A stretch of DNA of 19,119 bases, taken from SIG351 sp045627045 (GTDB lineage Bacteria > Bacillota > Clostridia > HGM11327). Made by a program: the position numbers and the translations under genes. Under the pieces are notes generated by a model. The model had not been told where the DNA came from, ran no database searches, and saw only the letters and a list, made by a program, of their open reading frames with translations. Location of the stretch: NCBI GenBank assembly GCA_045627045.1, contig JAZQMY010000037.1:1-19119 (forward strand), given 5' to 3'. Shown piece by piece: positions 1 through 8,131 of this stretch (within the stretch, counting starts at the first letter, position 1; each line of letters begins with the position of its first letter).

Positions 1-37
1 CTTTTCCTCGCTCGGACACTGATTGGGAGGAAAGACG

Positions 38-3000
38 ATGAAACAGCTATCAGGGATTGTGCTGATTCTTCTCTTGATGCTCCCGCTCTGCCTGACCGTA
101 TTTGCGGACGGGGAAGCGCAGGAAGCATTCGTTCCCGACGACGCGTTTGAAAGCGTCTTTATGGAATACCCGCACGATGACGGTTCCGTCACGATGACTT
201 ACCGGGACGGCAGCGTCGGCACGAAATACGCGGACGGATCCTTTGAGGGTGTGGACGGAAACGGAAACCGCCATACCAAGGACAAGGACGGCACCTACAC
301 CGTATACGGAACGGACGGCACGATCGCCGTGGAGCGTCCCGACGGTACGCAGGAAATGACCGAACGGAACGGCAGAAAGACTGTCATCAATCCCGACGGC
401 AGCGGAAAGACCGTGCATGCAAACGGTCTTGTGATCGAGCATGACGCGGATCATAATCAGACGTCCGCCTATTTTGAGGGCGGAAAGGATCGCCTCAAAG
501 CCGACAAAAACGGGGAATTCCCCGAGGGCGAGATCCGCGGCAAAAACGGAGAGATCTTAAAAAACACCGAAAACGGGCTTTATCTCAAGGGCGCGAACGG
601 TGTGGAATATGAACTTGACACTGATAAAGACACCACTTCCATTACGTTTGCGGACGGCGGTACTGCGAAAACCGAAGGTGAAAACGGCGAGATCCGGTTT
701 GCCGACGGTGCGGTCTTTACCATGACGGGCGGACAGTCGAAATTCATGGGTGCCGACGGCTCCTATGTGTATATCGACAAGAATTCCGATGCGTGGGAGA
801 TGTACAACGCCGACGACGGTACGCACGTCAAAGTCGATGAAGCGGGCGAGCTTACGGATCTGTATCAGGAAAACGACGGCAATGTGCTGCACATCGAAAA
901 CGGACAAATCAAAGAATGGAAGGACGTCGAGGCGGGCATCACGATCCGCTGCGACGAAAACGGCACGACCGTCGAAACGCCGGAGGGAACCTATTTCACC
1001 GACGGCAAGGGAACCGTCACAAAGGACGGCGAACCGCTCCAAAAGGAAGAGGAAGCGAACCCGACAGGCGGCAAGCTCCCCGACGGATATGACGACACCC
1101 AGTGCGATGACTCGTTCGACAATGAAAAGCTTTGGAGAAGCAAGTGGAATGAGCACAGCTTTGACGGTGAGTATTACGACAAGGACAACGGGATCTTTTA
1201 TGCCGACTGGATACATCAGGTCTGGGACGATGAACATAAACAGCTGTATCTTCAGGAACGTTACGACATGACCGTGAAGATGCAGAAGCTCGAGTCTCAG
1301 AACGGCGAATGGCTGGATGATGCGTGGTACTCGATCGAGGTGGCTGACTGTATCGGATATTACAAAAACCTGGATGAGATCAATATGCTTGATGGCCAGT
1401 CTCGCATGGAGCTCAAGGTGGACGGCTATGATGCCGTATACGTTTATTCCGAAGACAGAGATCCCGGCGATCCTCAGGGCGGCGTTCTGCCGTATGCATG
1501 GAATAAGGGCAAGGTCTACGTTCAGATCGGCGATCTGCCGAACTGCTACGGAAAAGTCTCCATGCTTGTGATCGGCTGCGATATTCAGGGATACAGCTTT
1601 GATATTTTTGATTCCATGCTCGAGGAATATCTTTCCCTGCTCCAATCGCTTCCGTGTGATATCGAGGTCGAAAAGGAAGAACAGGTATTCAGGGAAATGG
1701 ATGCGGGGGAACAGGCACCCACAGGCGACCCGGATTACAAAAAATACAGCGGCAGACTTACCTATACGAACGGCGGCACCAACAAGTACGGTCAGCCGTG
1801 GCCGGATCTCATGGACTTTGACGGCGACGGCGATATCGACTATGCTGACCGGCAGATCCAGCACGTCCTCGTCCACAATCCCGACGCAATGGATACCCCG
1901 GAGGGCTTTGCGCTTGTCATGACGGCGGTCATCGCCGCAATTGCGGGCGCAGGCGGCGGCTCCGCGTTTGCGATCCTGTCGGGAAGTCTCGGCTCCGGCG
2001 GTGCGAGACTCGATCTGAACTTTGATTTCTCCGGTGAAGGAGAAGAAGGAGAAGAGGGAGAAGAAAAAGACGGCTCTTCCGATCCGGCATCGGAAGACGG
2101 ATCCGGACAGGAACCGGAACAGACGCCGCCTCCCGCGGAGAAAGAGGATCTCGGTCCGTATATATACCGCGACGCGGACGGCGATCTGAATGTCCGGGAT
2201 CCCGCGACCGGAGAAAACCGTCTCTATACGGCAAACGGCGACGGAACCTATACCAATCCTCTGACCGGTGCAACCTATACGGAACGGGAACTGAAGGATT
2301 CCCTTGACAGCCGTGCGGAAAACGCAGGATTGATTTGTCAGGACAATGCCGCTGCCAAAGATGCAATCGACGCACAAAGAGAAGAAAATCAGGGAAAATC
2401 GTGGATCGCTGAGGAAGCCGAAGCGGAAAACGCCGCACAGCGTGCCAGGGAAGCCGCAGAAGCGGATCAGAACAGGTACAAGGAAAAGCTCGCCGATAAA
2501 TACGGCGTCTATTCCGGTGACGATGCTCTGTATGCCGAAATCGGCGAGAAACAGGGGCAGGCGGAGATCGAAGGCTACGAGCAGCGTGAATACGAGAAGG
2601 AATACAAAAAGAGTCAGGATTACGTTGAAAATGTCAAGAAGGGAGCCGATGTTGCCATTGACATTTATGCCGAGGTCGATCCTACGCAAACGGGCAAGAA
2701 ACTCAAGGACGCTTATACGGTCGCGACGGCTGCCGCCTCCAACGCGGGCGACGTCATGGCCGGGTATAAGACCGTCGGAGGAGCCATTGCACAGACTGCC
2801 GTGGATTCCGGCGTAGAGCTGGCAAAAAATCATTCGGAAGGCGTTACCCAGAAGCTTGCCTCCAACATCATGGGCGACAGTGTGAAGGCCATGTCCGATA
2901 CCTATATGAAGGGCGGAAGCGTTGAGGATATCCGTCAGGCAGGCGAAGGCGCGGCAATCCAGGGCGGTATCAATGCCGCGGTCGATGTCGCTTTCGACGC

Positions 3001-3277
3001 TGTCGGAGATAAGGCGGCCGGAAAACTCGGACTGACCGGCGACAGTGTAGTCGGCTCCATCGGCGGACAGCAGATTACAAAAGGCATGACGGGAGGCGCG
3101 GCGAAGGTCGTTGCCAATACCGGTGGAAAGGATATGCTGACTCCGGATGATCCCGACGAGGTCAGGCTTGAAAATCATCAGGCCGCGCAGGAAAGGGCGG
3201 AGAACGACGCCAACGCAGAGGCGGCAAGGCATTTCCGGGAAGCGCAGAAGGAATGGGCGGAACGGAATAAGGAATAA
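38..3277 (+). CDS. Large secreted Asp-Gly-repeat protein with a dockerin-like Ca loop
   Basis: Function unknown; probably a secreted or surface protein of 1079 residues. I chose ATG 38 because GGGAGGA at 25-31 is a good ribosome site for it; a TTG at 23 in the same frame overlaps that site. Residues 1-23 form a signal peptide (likely cut after VFA). Residues about 45-332 are many irregular short units containing DG (YADGSFEG, DKDGTYTVYGTDGT, INPDGSG), which suggests a repetitive beta structure. A non-repeat domain follows (about 350-560). Residues 593-604, DFDGDGDIDYAD, match a single dockerin/EF-hand calcium loop. A hydrophobic Gly/Ala segment (about 624-655) is followed by an acidic linker and Pro run, a charged coiled-coil-like stretch (about 750-868), a small-residue-rich region (868-1031) and a charged helical end. 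The layout recalls large polymorphic secreted proteins, but I see no toxin motif. Base composition is clearly GC-richer than the DNA after 3.5 kb. Confidence 0.85.
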   Translation: MKQLSGIVLILLLMLPLCLTVFADGEAQEAFVPDDAFESVFMEYPHDDGSVTMTYRDGSVGTKYADGSFEGVDGNGNRHTKDKDGTYTVYGTDGTIAVERPDGTQEMTERNGRKTVINPDGSGKTVHANGLVIEHDADHNQTSAYFEGGKDRLKADKNGEFPEGEIRGKNGEILKNTENGLYLKGANGVEYELDTDKDTTSITFADGGTAKTEGENGEIRFADGAVFTMTGGQSKFMGADGSYVYIDKNSDAWEMYNADDGTHVKVDEAGELTDLYQENDGNVLHIENGQIKEWKDVEAGITIRCDENGTTVETPEGTYFTDGKGTVTKDGEPLQKEEEANPTGGKLPDGYDDTQCDDSFDNEKLWRSKWNEHSFDGEYYDKDNGIFYADWIHQVWDDEHKQLYLQERYDMTVKMQKLESQNGEWLDDAWYSIEVADCIGYYKNLDEINMLDGQSRMELKVDGYDAVYVYSEDRDPGDPQGGVLPYAWNKGKVYVQIGDLPNCYGKVSMLVIGCDIQGYSFDIFDSMLEEYLSLLQSLPCDIEVEKEEQVFREMDAGEQAPTGDPDYKKYSGRLTYTNGGTNKYGQPWPDLMDFDGDGDIDYADRQIQHVLVHNPDAMDTPEGFALVMTAVIAAIAGAGGGSAFAILSGSLGSGGARLDLNFDFSGEGEEGEEGEEKDGSSDPASEDGSGQEPEQTPPPAEKEDLGPYIYRDADGDLNVRDPATGENRLYTANGDGTYTNPLTGATYTERELKDSLDSRAENAGLICQDNAAAKDAIDAQREENQGKSWIAEEAEAENAAQRAREAAEADQNRYKEKLADKYGVYSGDDALYAEIGEKQGQAEIEGYEQREYEKEYKKSQDYVENVKKGADVAIDIYAEVDPTQTGKKLKDAYTVATAAASNAGDVMAGYKTVGGAIAQTAVDSGVELAKNHSEGVTQKLASNIMGDSVKAMSDTYMKGGSVEDIRQAGEGAAIQGGINAAVDVAFDAVGDKAAGKLGLTGDSVVGSIGGQQITKGMTGGAAKVVANTGGKDMLTPDDPDEVRLENHQAAQERAENDANAEAARHFREAQKEWAERNKE

Positions 3278-3304
3278 TCCCGCCGATGCCGCAAAAGCAG
3301 GTCT

Positions 3305-3430
3305 TAACTTTCCTGTTCCGACCTCCGTCATGGTACCGAACAGATTGGTGTTGTATCTGAGCTGGACATCCTTGAGGTGAAGAATTTCGATACGGCCGGC
3401 GAGCTTTTCCATCCATTCGCGGACGTCGGA
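3305..3430 (-). pseudogene. Sugar phosphate isomerase/epimerase fragment
   Basis: Read on the minus strand, these 42 codons give CSDVREWMEKLAGRI, then EILHLKDVQ and a TMTEVGTGKL end. This is the pattern of the late part of xylose-isomerase-like TIM-barrel sugar phosphate isomerases/epimerases: a W-x-x-K-L-x-G-R helix, the metal-site HLKD strand, then the E-V-G-x-G strand with its conserved Glu. Family proteins are usually near 250-300 residues, so this is only a fragment. Nothing before CSDV or after GKL continues the fold. Its 3' end abuts the end of the large secreted gene, and its 5' end coincides with the change to AT-rich DNA, so it looks like debris trapped at a junction. The match is by eye. 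Confidence 0.55.
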
Positions 3431-3515
3431 GCAGGCAGCCATAAAGCAAGAGCACAATTAATAGACACTAATAGCCGTTATACTGCTATTAAGAAGTCTT
3501 AAATAGCTTAAAATC

Positions 3516-3564
3516 AGCGGTCACATGGTCCTTAACCGGATTGTGAGACCGCTTTTTTTATTTT
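3516..3564 (+). terminator. Intrinsic terminator
   Basis: AGCGGTC (3516-3522) pairs with GACCGCT (3546-3552), with ACA/TGT extending the stem past a two-base bulge, and is followed by a run of seven T. It lies 14 bases after a TAA at 3500-3502. That TAA closes an open frame whose last codons read SHKARAQLIDTNSRYTAIKKS. This could be the tail of a lost gene on the + strand whose front was replaced by the isomerase fragment. Confidence 0.7.
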
Positions 3565-3602
3565 CTATCTATAATATTAATTCCATATTTTTGACCGCTT
3601 AT

Positions 3603-3638
3603 GAGTCCTTGAGCAATTTGCTCGTAGGGCTCTTTTTT
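3603..3638 (+). terminator. Second intrinsic terminator-like hairpin
   Basis: GAGTCC...GAGCAA pairs with TTGCTC...GGGCTC and runs directly into TTTTTT. It stands about 40 bases after the previous terminator with no gene between, so the pair forms a strong block ahead of the structured RNA. Confidence 0.6.
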
Positions 3639-3770
3639 ATGCTCTCGAGGAAAATCTCAAATAATAAAATTTTTTTGAAAATGCTCATTTTAAGGTTATC
3701 TTTTGACACCCCTTATTCCATGCATTATGGAGGGGCAAGAATCCGGACCACCGGAAAGCCCATCCGATGA

Positions 3771-4018
3771 TCCTTGACAACTGAATATACAAACTATCGG
3801 GTACGTTATCTCAGGTAACGAGCCGGGCGGCGGTACGCCATGACCCTTCTCTCACAGGAAGGCGAGTGCTAACTCCGACTGTACTGGCAGAGCTGCACTC
3901 TGTCGAGGCGAAGACTTATCTGAGAATAATAATTATACTTCCATCGGTGGCCGGCCACGTAAGAGGCGGGGGTGAGATTCCCCTGATGGCATGGATTGAA
4001 AGAAATACTAATAGGATA
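3771..4018 (+). ncRNA. Structured RNA, HEARO/omegaRNA-like
   Basis: This non-coding stretch is GC-rich in an AT-rich setting and folds well by eye. TTATCTCAG (3806-3814) pairs with CTGAGAATAA (3920-3929, one bulge), closing a domain of about 105 bases. Inside it are GGCG/CGCC (3829-3839), CCTTC/GAAGG (3845-3862) and CTCCGAC/GTCGAG (3873-3907), which encloses CAGAG/CTCTG. A second domain, CCATC/GATGG (3941-3989), encloses GTGGCCGGCCAC and GGGGG/CCCC. The 5' side follows an ATGA (3767-3770), and the 3' side ends near a start codon. This is how HEARO RNAs, the omegaRNAs of IscB nucleases, sit in IS200/IS605-like elements. Motifs such as TCGAGGCGAAG fit my recollection of that family but were not searched. 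No iscB follows. The element ends are estimated; it could be another structured RNA class. Confidence 0.5.
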
Positions 4019-4036
4019 GGTGAAACAAAATGAACG

Positions 4037-4411
4037 GTGAAAAAATTCACTTTAATGCAATATTCAATAAGCACAATACTGGGCTTGATTGAGACTGAAG
4101 ACTTTGTAATTCCTGAAATTAAGCGACCGTTTGTCTGGAAAAGATCTCAAGGAATCTCATTGACTCCTTATACAATGGCTATTCAACTTCTACAAAGATG
4201 GAGAACTGTCCGGGATGGACATAGAGCTGATCTATCGGTTGACTGCGGATATGAATTGACAAGTCTGAAATTCAAATTCGGTGTATTTTGGTTTAGCGAT
4301 GAATGCGATGCTTTTCTGAATGTGCAAGAACGCTTTACGACAAGGCATGGATTATGGAAATGTACTGAATGCGGTCATGTGAGCGGAACAAGGCTAGAAA
4401 AAATATTGTAA
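4037..4411 (+). pseudogene. DUF262 (GmrSD-type) N-terminus, frameshifted and fused to a zinc-ribbon tail
   Basis: The first 37 or so codons match the start of DUF262 proteins, nucleases related to the restriction enzyme GmrSD: MQYSISTILGLIETEDF, then VIPEIKRPFVWKRSQ. The family normally goes on with a helix like VRDLIDSLYNGYP. Here that helix is in another frame: bases from 4147 read SRNLIDSLYNGYS. So one or two bases were lost at about 4147 and the reading is broken. The open frame then continues into a different sequence ending in WKCTECGHVSG (a CxxC zinc-ribbon half), which has no place in DUF262. The full family protein is several hundred residues, so this is a truncated chimera. The only starts are a GTG at 4037 or an internal ATG at 4055. 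It follows directly on the structured RNA. Confidence 0.65.
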
Positions 4412-4865
4412 ATAAATCAGTAATTTAATGAAGAATTATTTGATTATTGAGTATTGAGTATTGATATAGGCTTTTATAGAATATTTGTAGAAATGTCCCA
4501 TGGAAATAACTTTTTTCAAATTTCAGTTTGACAGCGAGAAAACAGCCTTTGAAGCAATTGAGAATCAAAACAAAGTTGTAGGAGAAAAATATAAATATTT
4601 AGCCAAATACTATCTTGACACAGATAAGTTTAATTATTTTTTTCAACCATAAGCGGAATTATTAGTGGGTTCTTGGATTCTTTTTTTGCTGGGAAAAAAT
4701 TTTGATTCAATCCAGAAATCGGTAAAGAGCGAGTGGAAGATTTTGTAACAAAGATAGCAGAGTTCTTTTCAGATTATGAGGGAAACAACATTGAGAAAGC
4801 GAAGAATAAACTCTTAATTCAATCAGATTTTAAAAAGTGGGAAAAACTAAAGTTTTCTCTTTCTT
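4412..4865 (+). other. AT-rich gap with decayed coding fragments
   Basis: No intact gene is visible here. An open stretch at 4500-4652 encodes 50 residues (MEITFFKFQFDSEKTAFEAI and on to NYFFQP). Another from about 4712 reads KERVEDFVTKIAEFFSDYEG and continues without its own start into the promoter and signal-peptide region of the next gene. Both have plausible protein composition but no ribosome site, and they sit in different frames, so they look like remains of one or two lost genes. I do not recognise a family. Confidence 0.35.
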
Positions 4866-4878
4866 TTTTTCTTTTTTA

Positions 4879-4887
4879 TGCTATAAT
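4879..4887 (+). promoter_or_regulatory. Extended -10 promoter of the lipoprotein cluster
   Basis: TGCTATAAT is an exact extended -10 element (TGnTATAAT), about 65 bases before the ATG at 4953. No good -35 is visible in the T-rich stretch before it, as is usual for extended -10 promoters. It would drive the three lipoprotein genes that follow. Confidence 0.6.
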
Positions 4888-4952
4888 AGTAAATATGGAA
4901 TTGTATAAATGCTCCGTAAATTATATGTATTATATTAGTCAGGAGAACGAAT

Positions 4953-6301
4953 ATGAAGAAGATTATGTCACTAATCCTTGCCTCGGCACTTTTGTTCGGA
5001 TTATTTGCTTTTGCCGGTTGTGAAAAAAGGAAAAAACGATTCAGCTTTTTGTTTCAACGGAAGGAAACGATGCAAACAACGGCTCAAAAAACGATCCTTT
5101 CAGAACGCCTGAAAGAGCAATAGAAGAGCTCTGTGTGCTTGCTGAAAATGAAAACTCAGATAATGTTGAAATACTAATTCGTGAAGGAAATTATATTGTA
5201 ACCGGATTAAATCTTAAAACATACCCTTTCAAAGTTACAATAAAAGCGTATGAGGATGATGATGTTTCACTTTCAGGTGGTATTTCCATAGGCTATGACG
5301 ACTTTACGGAAATTACAGACGAGGCTGTTATTGCACGCTTTTCGGATGAACAGAAGCGCAAAATAAAGGTAGTCGACTTAAAAAGCAAAGGATTTTCTGC
5401 TGAGCAGATCGGCGTTATTCATCCGATAGGTTCGGGTGTTGATGAAACAAGATATGATAACATACCTAAAGGAACAAATATTGATGTATTCAGAAACGGT
5501 GAAAGGCTTGAAAATGCGCGTTATCCGAATGAAGGCTTCACGTATATCGTAGCTTCTATTGACAACGGCGAAACATACTTTGTTCAGGAGGATGCGCTTA
5601 ACAATGAGGGCAGAGTAATAGCCAATCCTAAGGGCGGTATAATTCAGGCTTCACACGATGTTATGGAGCGCGCAAAAACATGGGCAGAGGAAGAACCGTG
5701 GGCTTTCGGGTACTTCTATATGGACTGGTGTGATTCATCCACACCGATTAAATCATTTGACTTTGATAACGACTATGTTGAATTTACATATTATACTGTA
5801 TACGGCTACCTGGAGAATATGTATTACTATTTTTTCAACATTCTTGAAGAACTTGACACTGTAAATGAATACTATATAGACCGTGAAAACCTTCTTATGT
5901 ATTGCTATTTTGAAGAAGACACAGATACAGAATTTATCATACCTACTCTTAATACGCCAATACTGAGCGGAACTGCAAATAACGTTACACTTGAAAATCT
6001 TACTTTTAATTATGCCAAGGACAGGCTTATCAGTATCGCAGAGCCTGAGTATATCGGCAATCCCGCACGCTCGACCGTAAAATACAATTTCTTTGTAGGT
6101 TGCGCAAAAAATGAAAGTTATGACAAAAAAATCCTTGATTTTGTCGATATCGGGCCGAATTATTCCATCAATCTCAATATGCTGAATGAGGATGGCTATT
6201 CCGTATCTGGCAAGGGCATAGTTTTAGCGAATGCCGATGAATACAAAAAGATTGACTATACTGTAATAGGAAGATACAAAGAAGCAGAAGATAATAAATA
6301 A
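4953..6301 (+). pseudogene. Beta-helix-type lipoprotein gene interrupted by an A-run frameshift
   Basis: ATG 4953 follows AGGAGAA and encodes a lipoprotein signal peptide with lipobox FAGC (Cys23). Three codons later the frame fails: the A6 run at 5023-5028 is one base short of the reading TGT GAA AAA AAG. Moving to the -1 frame there gives a continuous 449-residue protein; without the shift translation ends at 5121-5123. The mature part begins LFVSTEGNDANNGSKNDPF and FRTPERAIEEL, the usual start of right-handed parallel beta-helix carbohydrate enzymes (GH141-like or polysaccharide-lyase-like). It goes on with DVFRNGERLENARYPNEGF, GYFYMDWCDSS and NEYYIDRENLLMY, which also fit. After NVTLENLTFNYA the expected helix coils are missing and a C-terminal-looking segment follows. 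It is either a pseudogene or a gene switched by slippage. It is first of three tandem lipoprotein genes. Confidence 0.65.
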
Positions 6302-6322
6302 AAAGGTGGTAAAGAAAAAAGT

Positions 6323-8119
6323 ATGAAAAGAATAATTTCATTTTTACTTTCAGTGATGATTCTTTTGTCTATGGCAGGCTGCGAAAAAAATCAAAGAAAT
6401 GATAAATCCTACGAAGGGACGATATATGCTGAAACACCGGATGCTTCATTTCGGACGGAAACACCTGAACCTTCGTTTCCGATGGAGACGGTTAAGACGG
6501 CAGAACTTAAAGATTATTCGATAGTATATCCGTCAGCATATACTGTTTGGCAGATGACTGAGGTGAATATACTGAAGGATGTGCTTCAGCATATAACCGG
6601 TACTCAAATACAAGCCATTCCGGATACCATGGAATCAAACGGTAAAGAAATAATTTTCGCAAGCTCAAAAAGAGAAACAGGACTTTCTGAATATGTTTCG
6701 ACATTTGCAAGCAGACTTGACTATGTTATAGGCGTTACAGACGGCAATATCGTTATAGGTGGTCAGGATTATTACGGTGATATGCGTGCAGCATATACTT
6801 TTATAAACGAGTATCTCGGATATGATGATATTAACGCTGTTTACGGAACGTTGCCGGAAGAAATATCAGGCGTAAACAAGACTGATTATTACGATCCTGC
6901 ATTTACTATGGCAGTAGGCTCATTTTATAAGCATAAGGTGCCAGATGTAGGCAAAATTAAGGATATGAAGGATGCACATTTCAATGCGATAATAATACAG
7001 GGACTGTATCATCCATATCAGGTGCTGAACGAGGACGGGACTGAAAATTACGAAGCAAGCTGTGAACAATTCAGAGAGTTGTGTCTCTGGTGCACAAGAT
7101 TTGATATAAGACTTATTTTGCCGGTTAAATGGATTGATAAGAATACTTTTGATTTTGAACTGAGATGGATAGAAGCTTATGAAGACAATCCTATTGTTTG
7201 GGGGCATTATCTTGTAGATGAGCCTGAGCTAAACATTTGGAACGGTTTTGAAAATTTTGCAGATGTAATAAAAAGATACAAGAAACAGTATTCGGAAAAA
7301 GGCTGGAAGTGTGTTCTTAATTTTACATTTTATATGACGAGATACAATTCCTTCTATACCGGAACTTTCAGGGATGCTGATGCATGGAGTTTTGACTATT
7401 ATTTTTTTGAGGGGGAAAGAGCAACTACCATACAGAAACCGGGTCCTTCAACGTTGAACGAAAGCGAGATACAGCATTTCTGGGAAAAACATTATGCTGA
7501 AGCAAGAAAGAACGGTCAGGAGTTCTGGTCTTATATTACGGCTTTCTATCTGCCGGATTATAACACGGAGAAGATGCTCCGATGGAATGAATACATCAAC
7601 ATGTGCTTCGGCCCGAGTGCGCTTTTGTATTTTAATTATTCAGGCTGGGTTGTTGATAATAAATATGAAAAGCTTATTTATTGGGATTATGCAGAGGAAG
7701 CTAACAGGCAGATTGTTGAAATCGGCGAAGACCTAGTGAGAAACTACGATTATCTCGGTACTCATGAGGAAAACGTATCAGATGATGACAGGTTTATGTA
7801 TCTGGATACGGATTATCCTTACTTCAAAAAAATTGTAATGGATTTTGTATTGCCTGAAAATGATAAATCACCCTATCTCATGGGCATATATCAGAAGAAG
7901 GATAACAAGAATGCATACTCATTTATTATAGTAAACTGTTCACAGCTTGACAAGCAGGCTTACGCAGAAACGACAGCTGAGCCGATAAGGATGAAGATAG
8001 AAGGCAAGGCAACGTTTTACCGTGACGGTGTGGATCAGAAGATTGAGATGGATGATGGAGGATATTACAATATTGAATGCGGAAACGGTTACGCATGGTA
8101 CATAACAGTAGAGAAGTAA
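6323..8119 (+). CDS. Lipoprotein with hexosaminidase-like N-domain and TIM-barrel glycosidase-like region (copy A)
   Basis: This 598-residue protein has a lipoprotein signal (MAGC, Cys20), so it should be anchored outside the membrane. An Asp/Pro/Thr linker follows. Residues about 60-170 contain the strand pattern KEIIFASSKRETGL, YVIGVTDGNIVIGG and RAAYTFINEYLG. This is typical of the alpha/beta domain ahead of the barrel in GH20 and GH67-like enzymes and DUF4838 proteins. Residues about 190-480 look like a TIM barrel, with WGHYLVDEP at 293-301; Asp299-Glu300-Pro301 is the sort of motif that carries a catalytic acid in GH42-like and related barrels. A short beta-domain ends the protein. A carbohydrate-active role is inferred; I cannot assign a GH family. 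The ribosome site AAGGTGG lies 13 bases before the ATG. The gene is 21 bases after the broken beta-helix gene and 12 before its paralog. Confidence 0.75.
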   Translation: MKRIISFLLSVMILLSMAGCEKNQRNDKSYEGTIYAETPDASFRTETPEPSFPMETVKTAELKDYSIVYPSAYTVWQMTEVNILKDVLQHITGTQIQAIPDTMESNGKEIIFASSKRETGLSEYVSTFASRLDYVIGVTDGNIVIGGQDYYGDMRAAYTFINEYLGYDDINAVYGTLPEEISGVNKTDYYDPAFTMAVGSFYKHKVPDVGKIKDMKDAHFNAIIIQGLYHPYQVLNEDGTENYEASCEQFRELCLWCTRFDIRLILPVKWIDKNTFDFELRWIEAYEDNPIVWGHYLVDEPELNIWNGFENFADVIKRYKKQYSEKGWKCVLNFTFYMTRYNSFYTGTFRDADAWSFDYYFFEGERATTIQKPGPSTLNESEIQHFWEKHYAEARKNGQEFWSYITAFYLPDYNTEKMLRWNEYINMCFGPSALLYFNYSGWVVDNKYEKLIYWDYAEEANRQIVEIGEDLVRNYDYLGTHEENVSDDDRFMYLDTDYPYFKKIVMDFVLPENDKSPYLMGIYQKKDNKNAYSFIIVNCSQLDKQAYAETTAEPIRMKIEGKATFYRDGVDQKIEMDDGGYYNIECGNGYAWYITVEK

Positions 8120-8131
8120 GGTGATGTCAAA

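Noticed and set aside
3147..3380. A 77-residue + strand frame across the end of the large gene
   Set aside because: Out of frame with the large gene, Arg-rich shadow composition, and no start signals.
557..3457. A 966-codon open frame on the minus strand opposite the large secreted gene
   Set aside because: It is hydrophobic and irregular, has no ribosome site or domain along most of its length, and arises from the codon pattern of the GC-rich + strand gene. Only its first 50 codons (outside that gene) carry a recognisable isomerase fragment.
3771..4018. A group II intron for the structured RNA
   Set aside because: I find no GUGYG-type 5' end, no domain V-like hairpin with AY at the 3' end, and no reverse transcriptase gene.
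4733..5023. A 96-residue open frame leading into the first lipoprotein
   Set aside because: Its second half overlaps the promoter, ribosome site and signal peptide of the lipoprotein in another frame. Only the first part may be old coding sequence.
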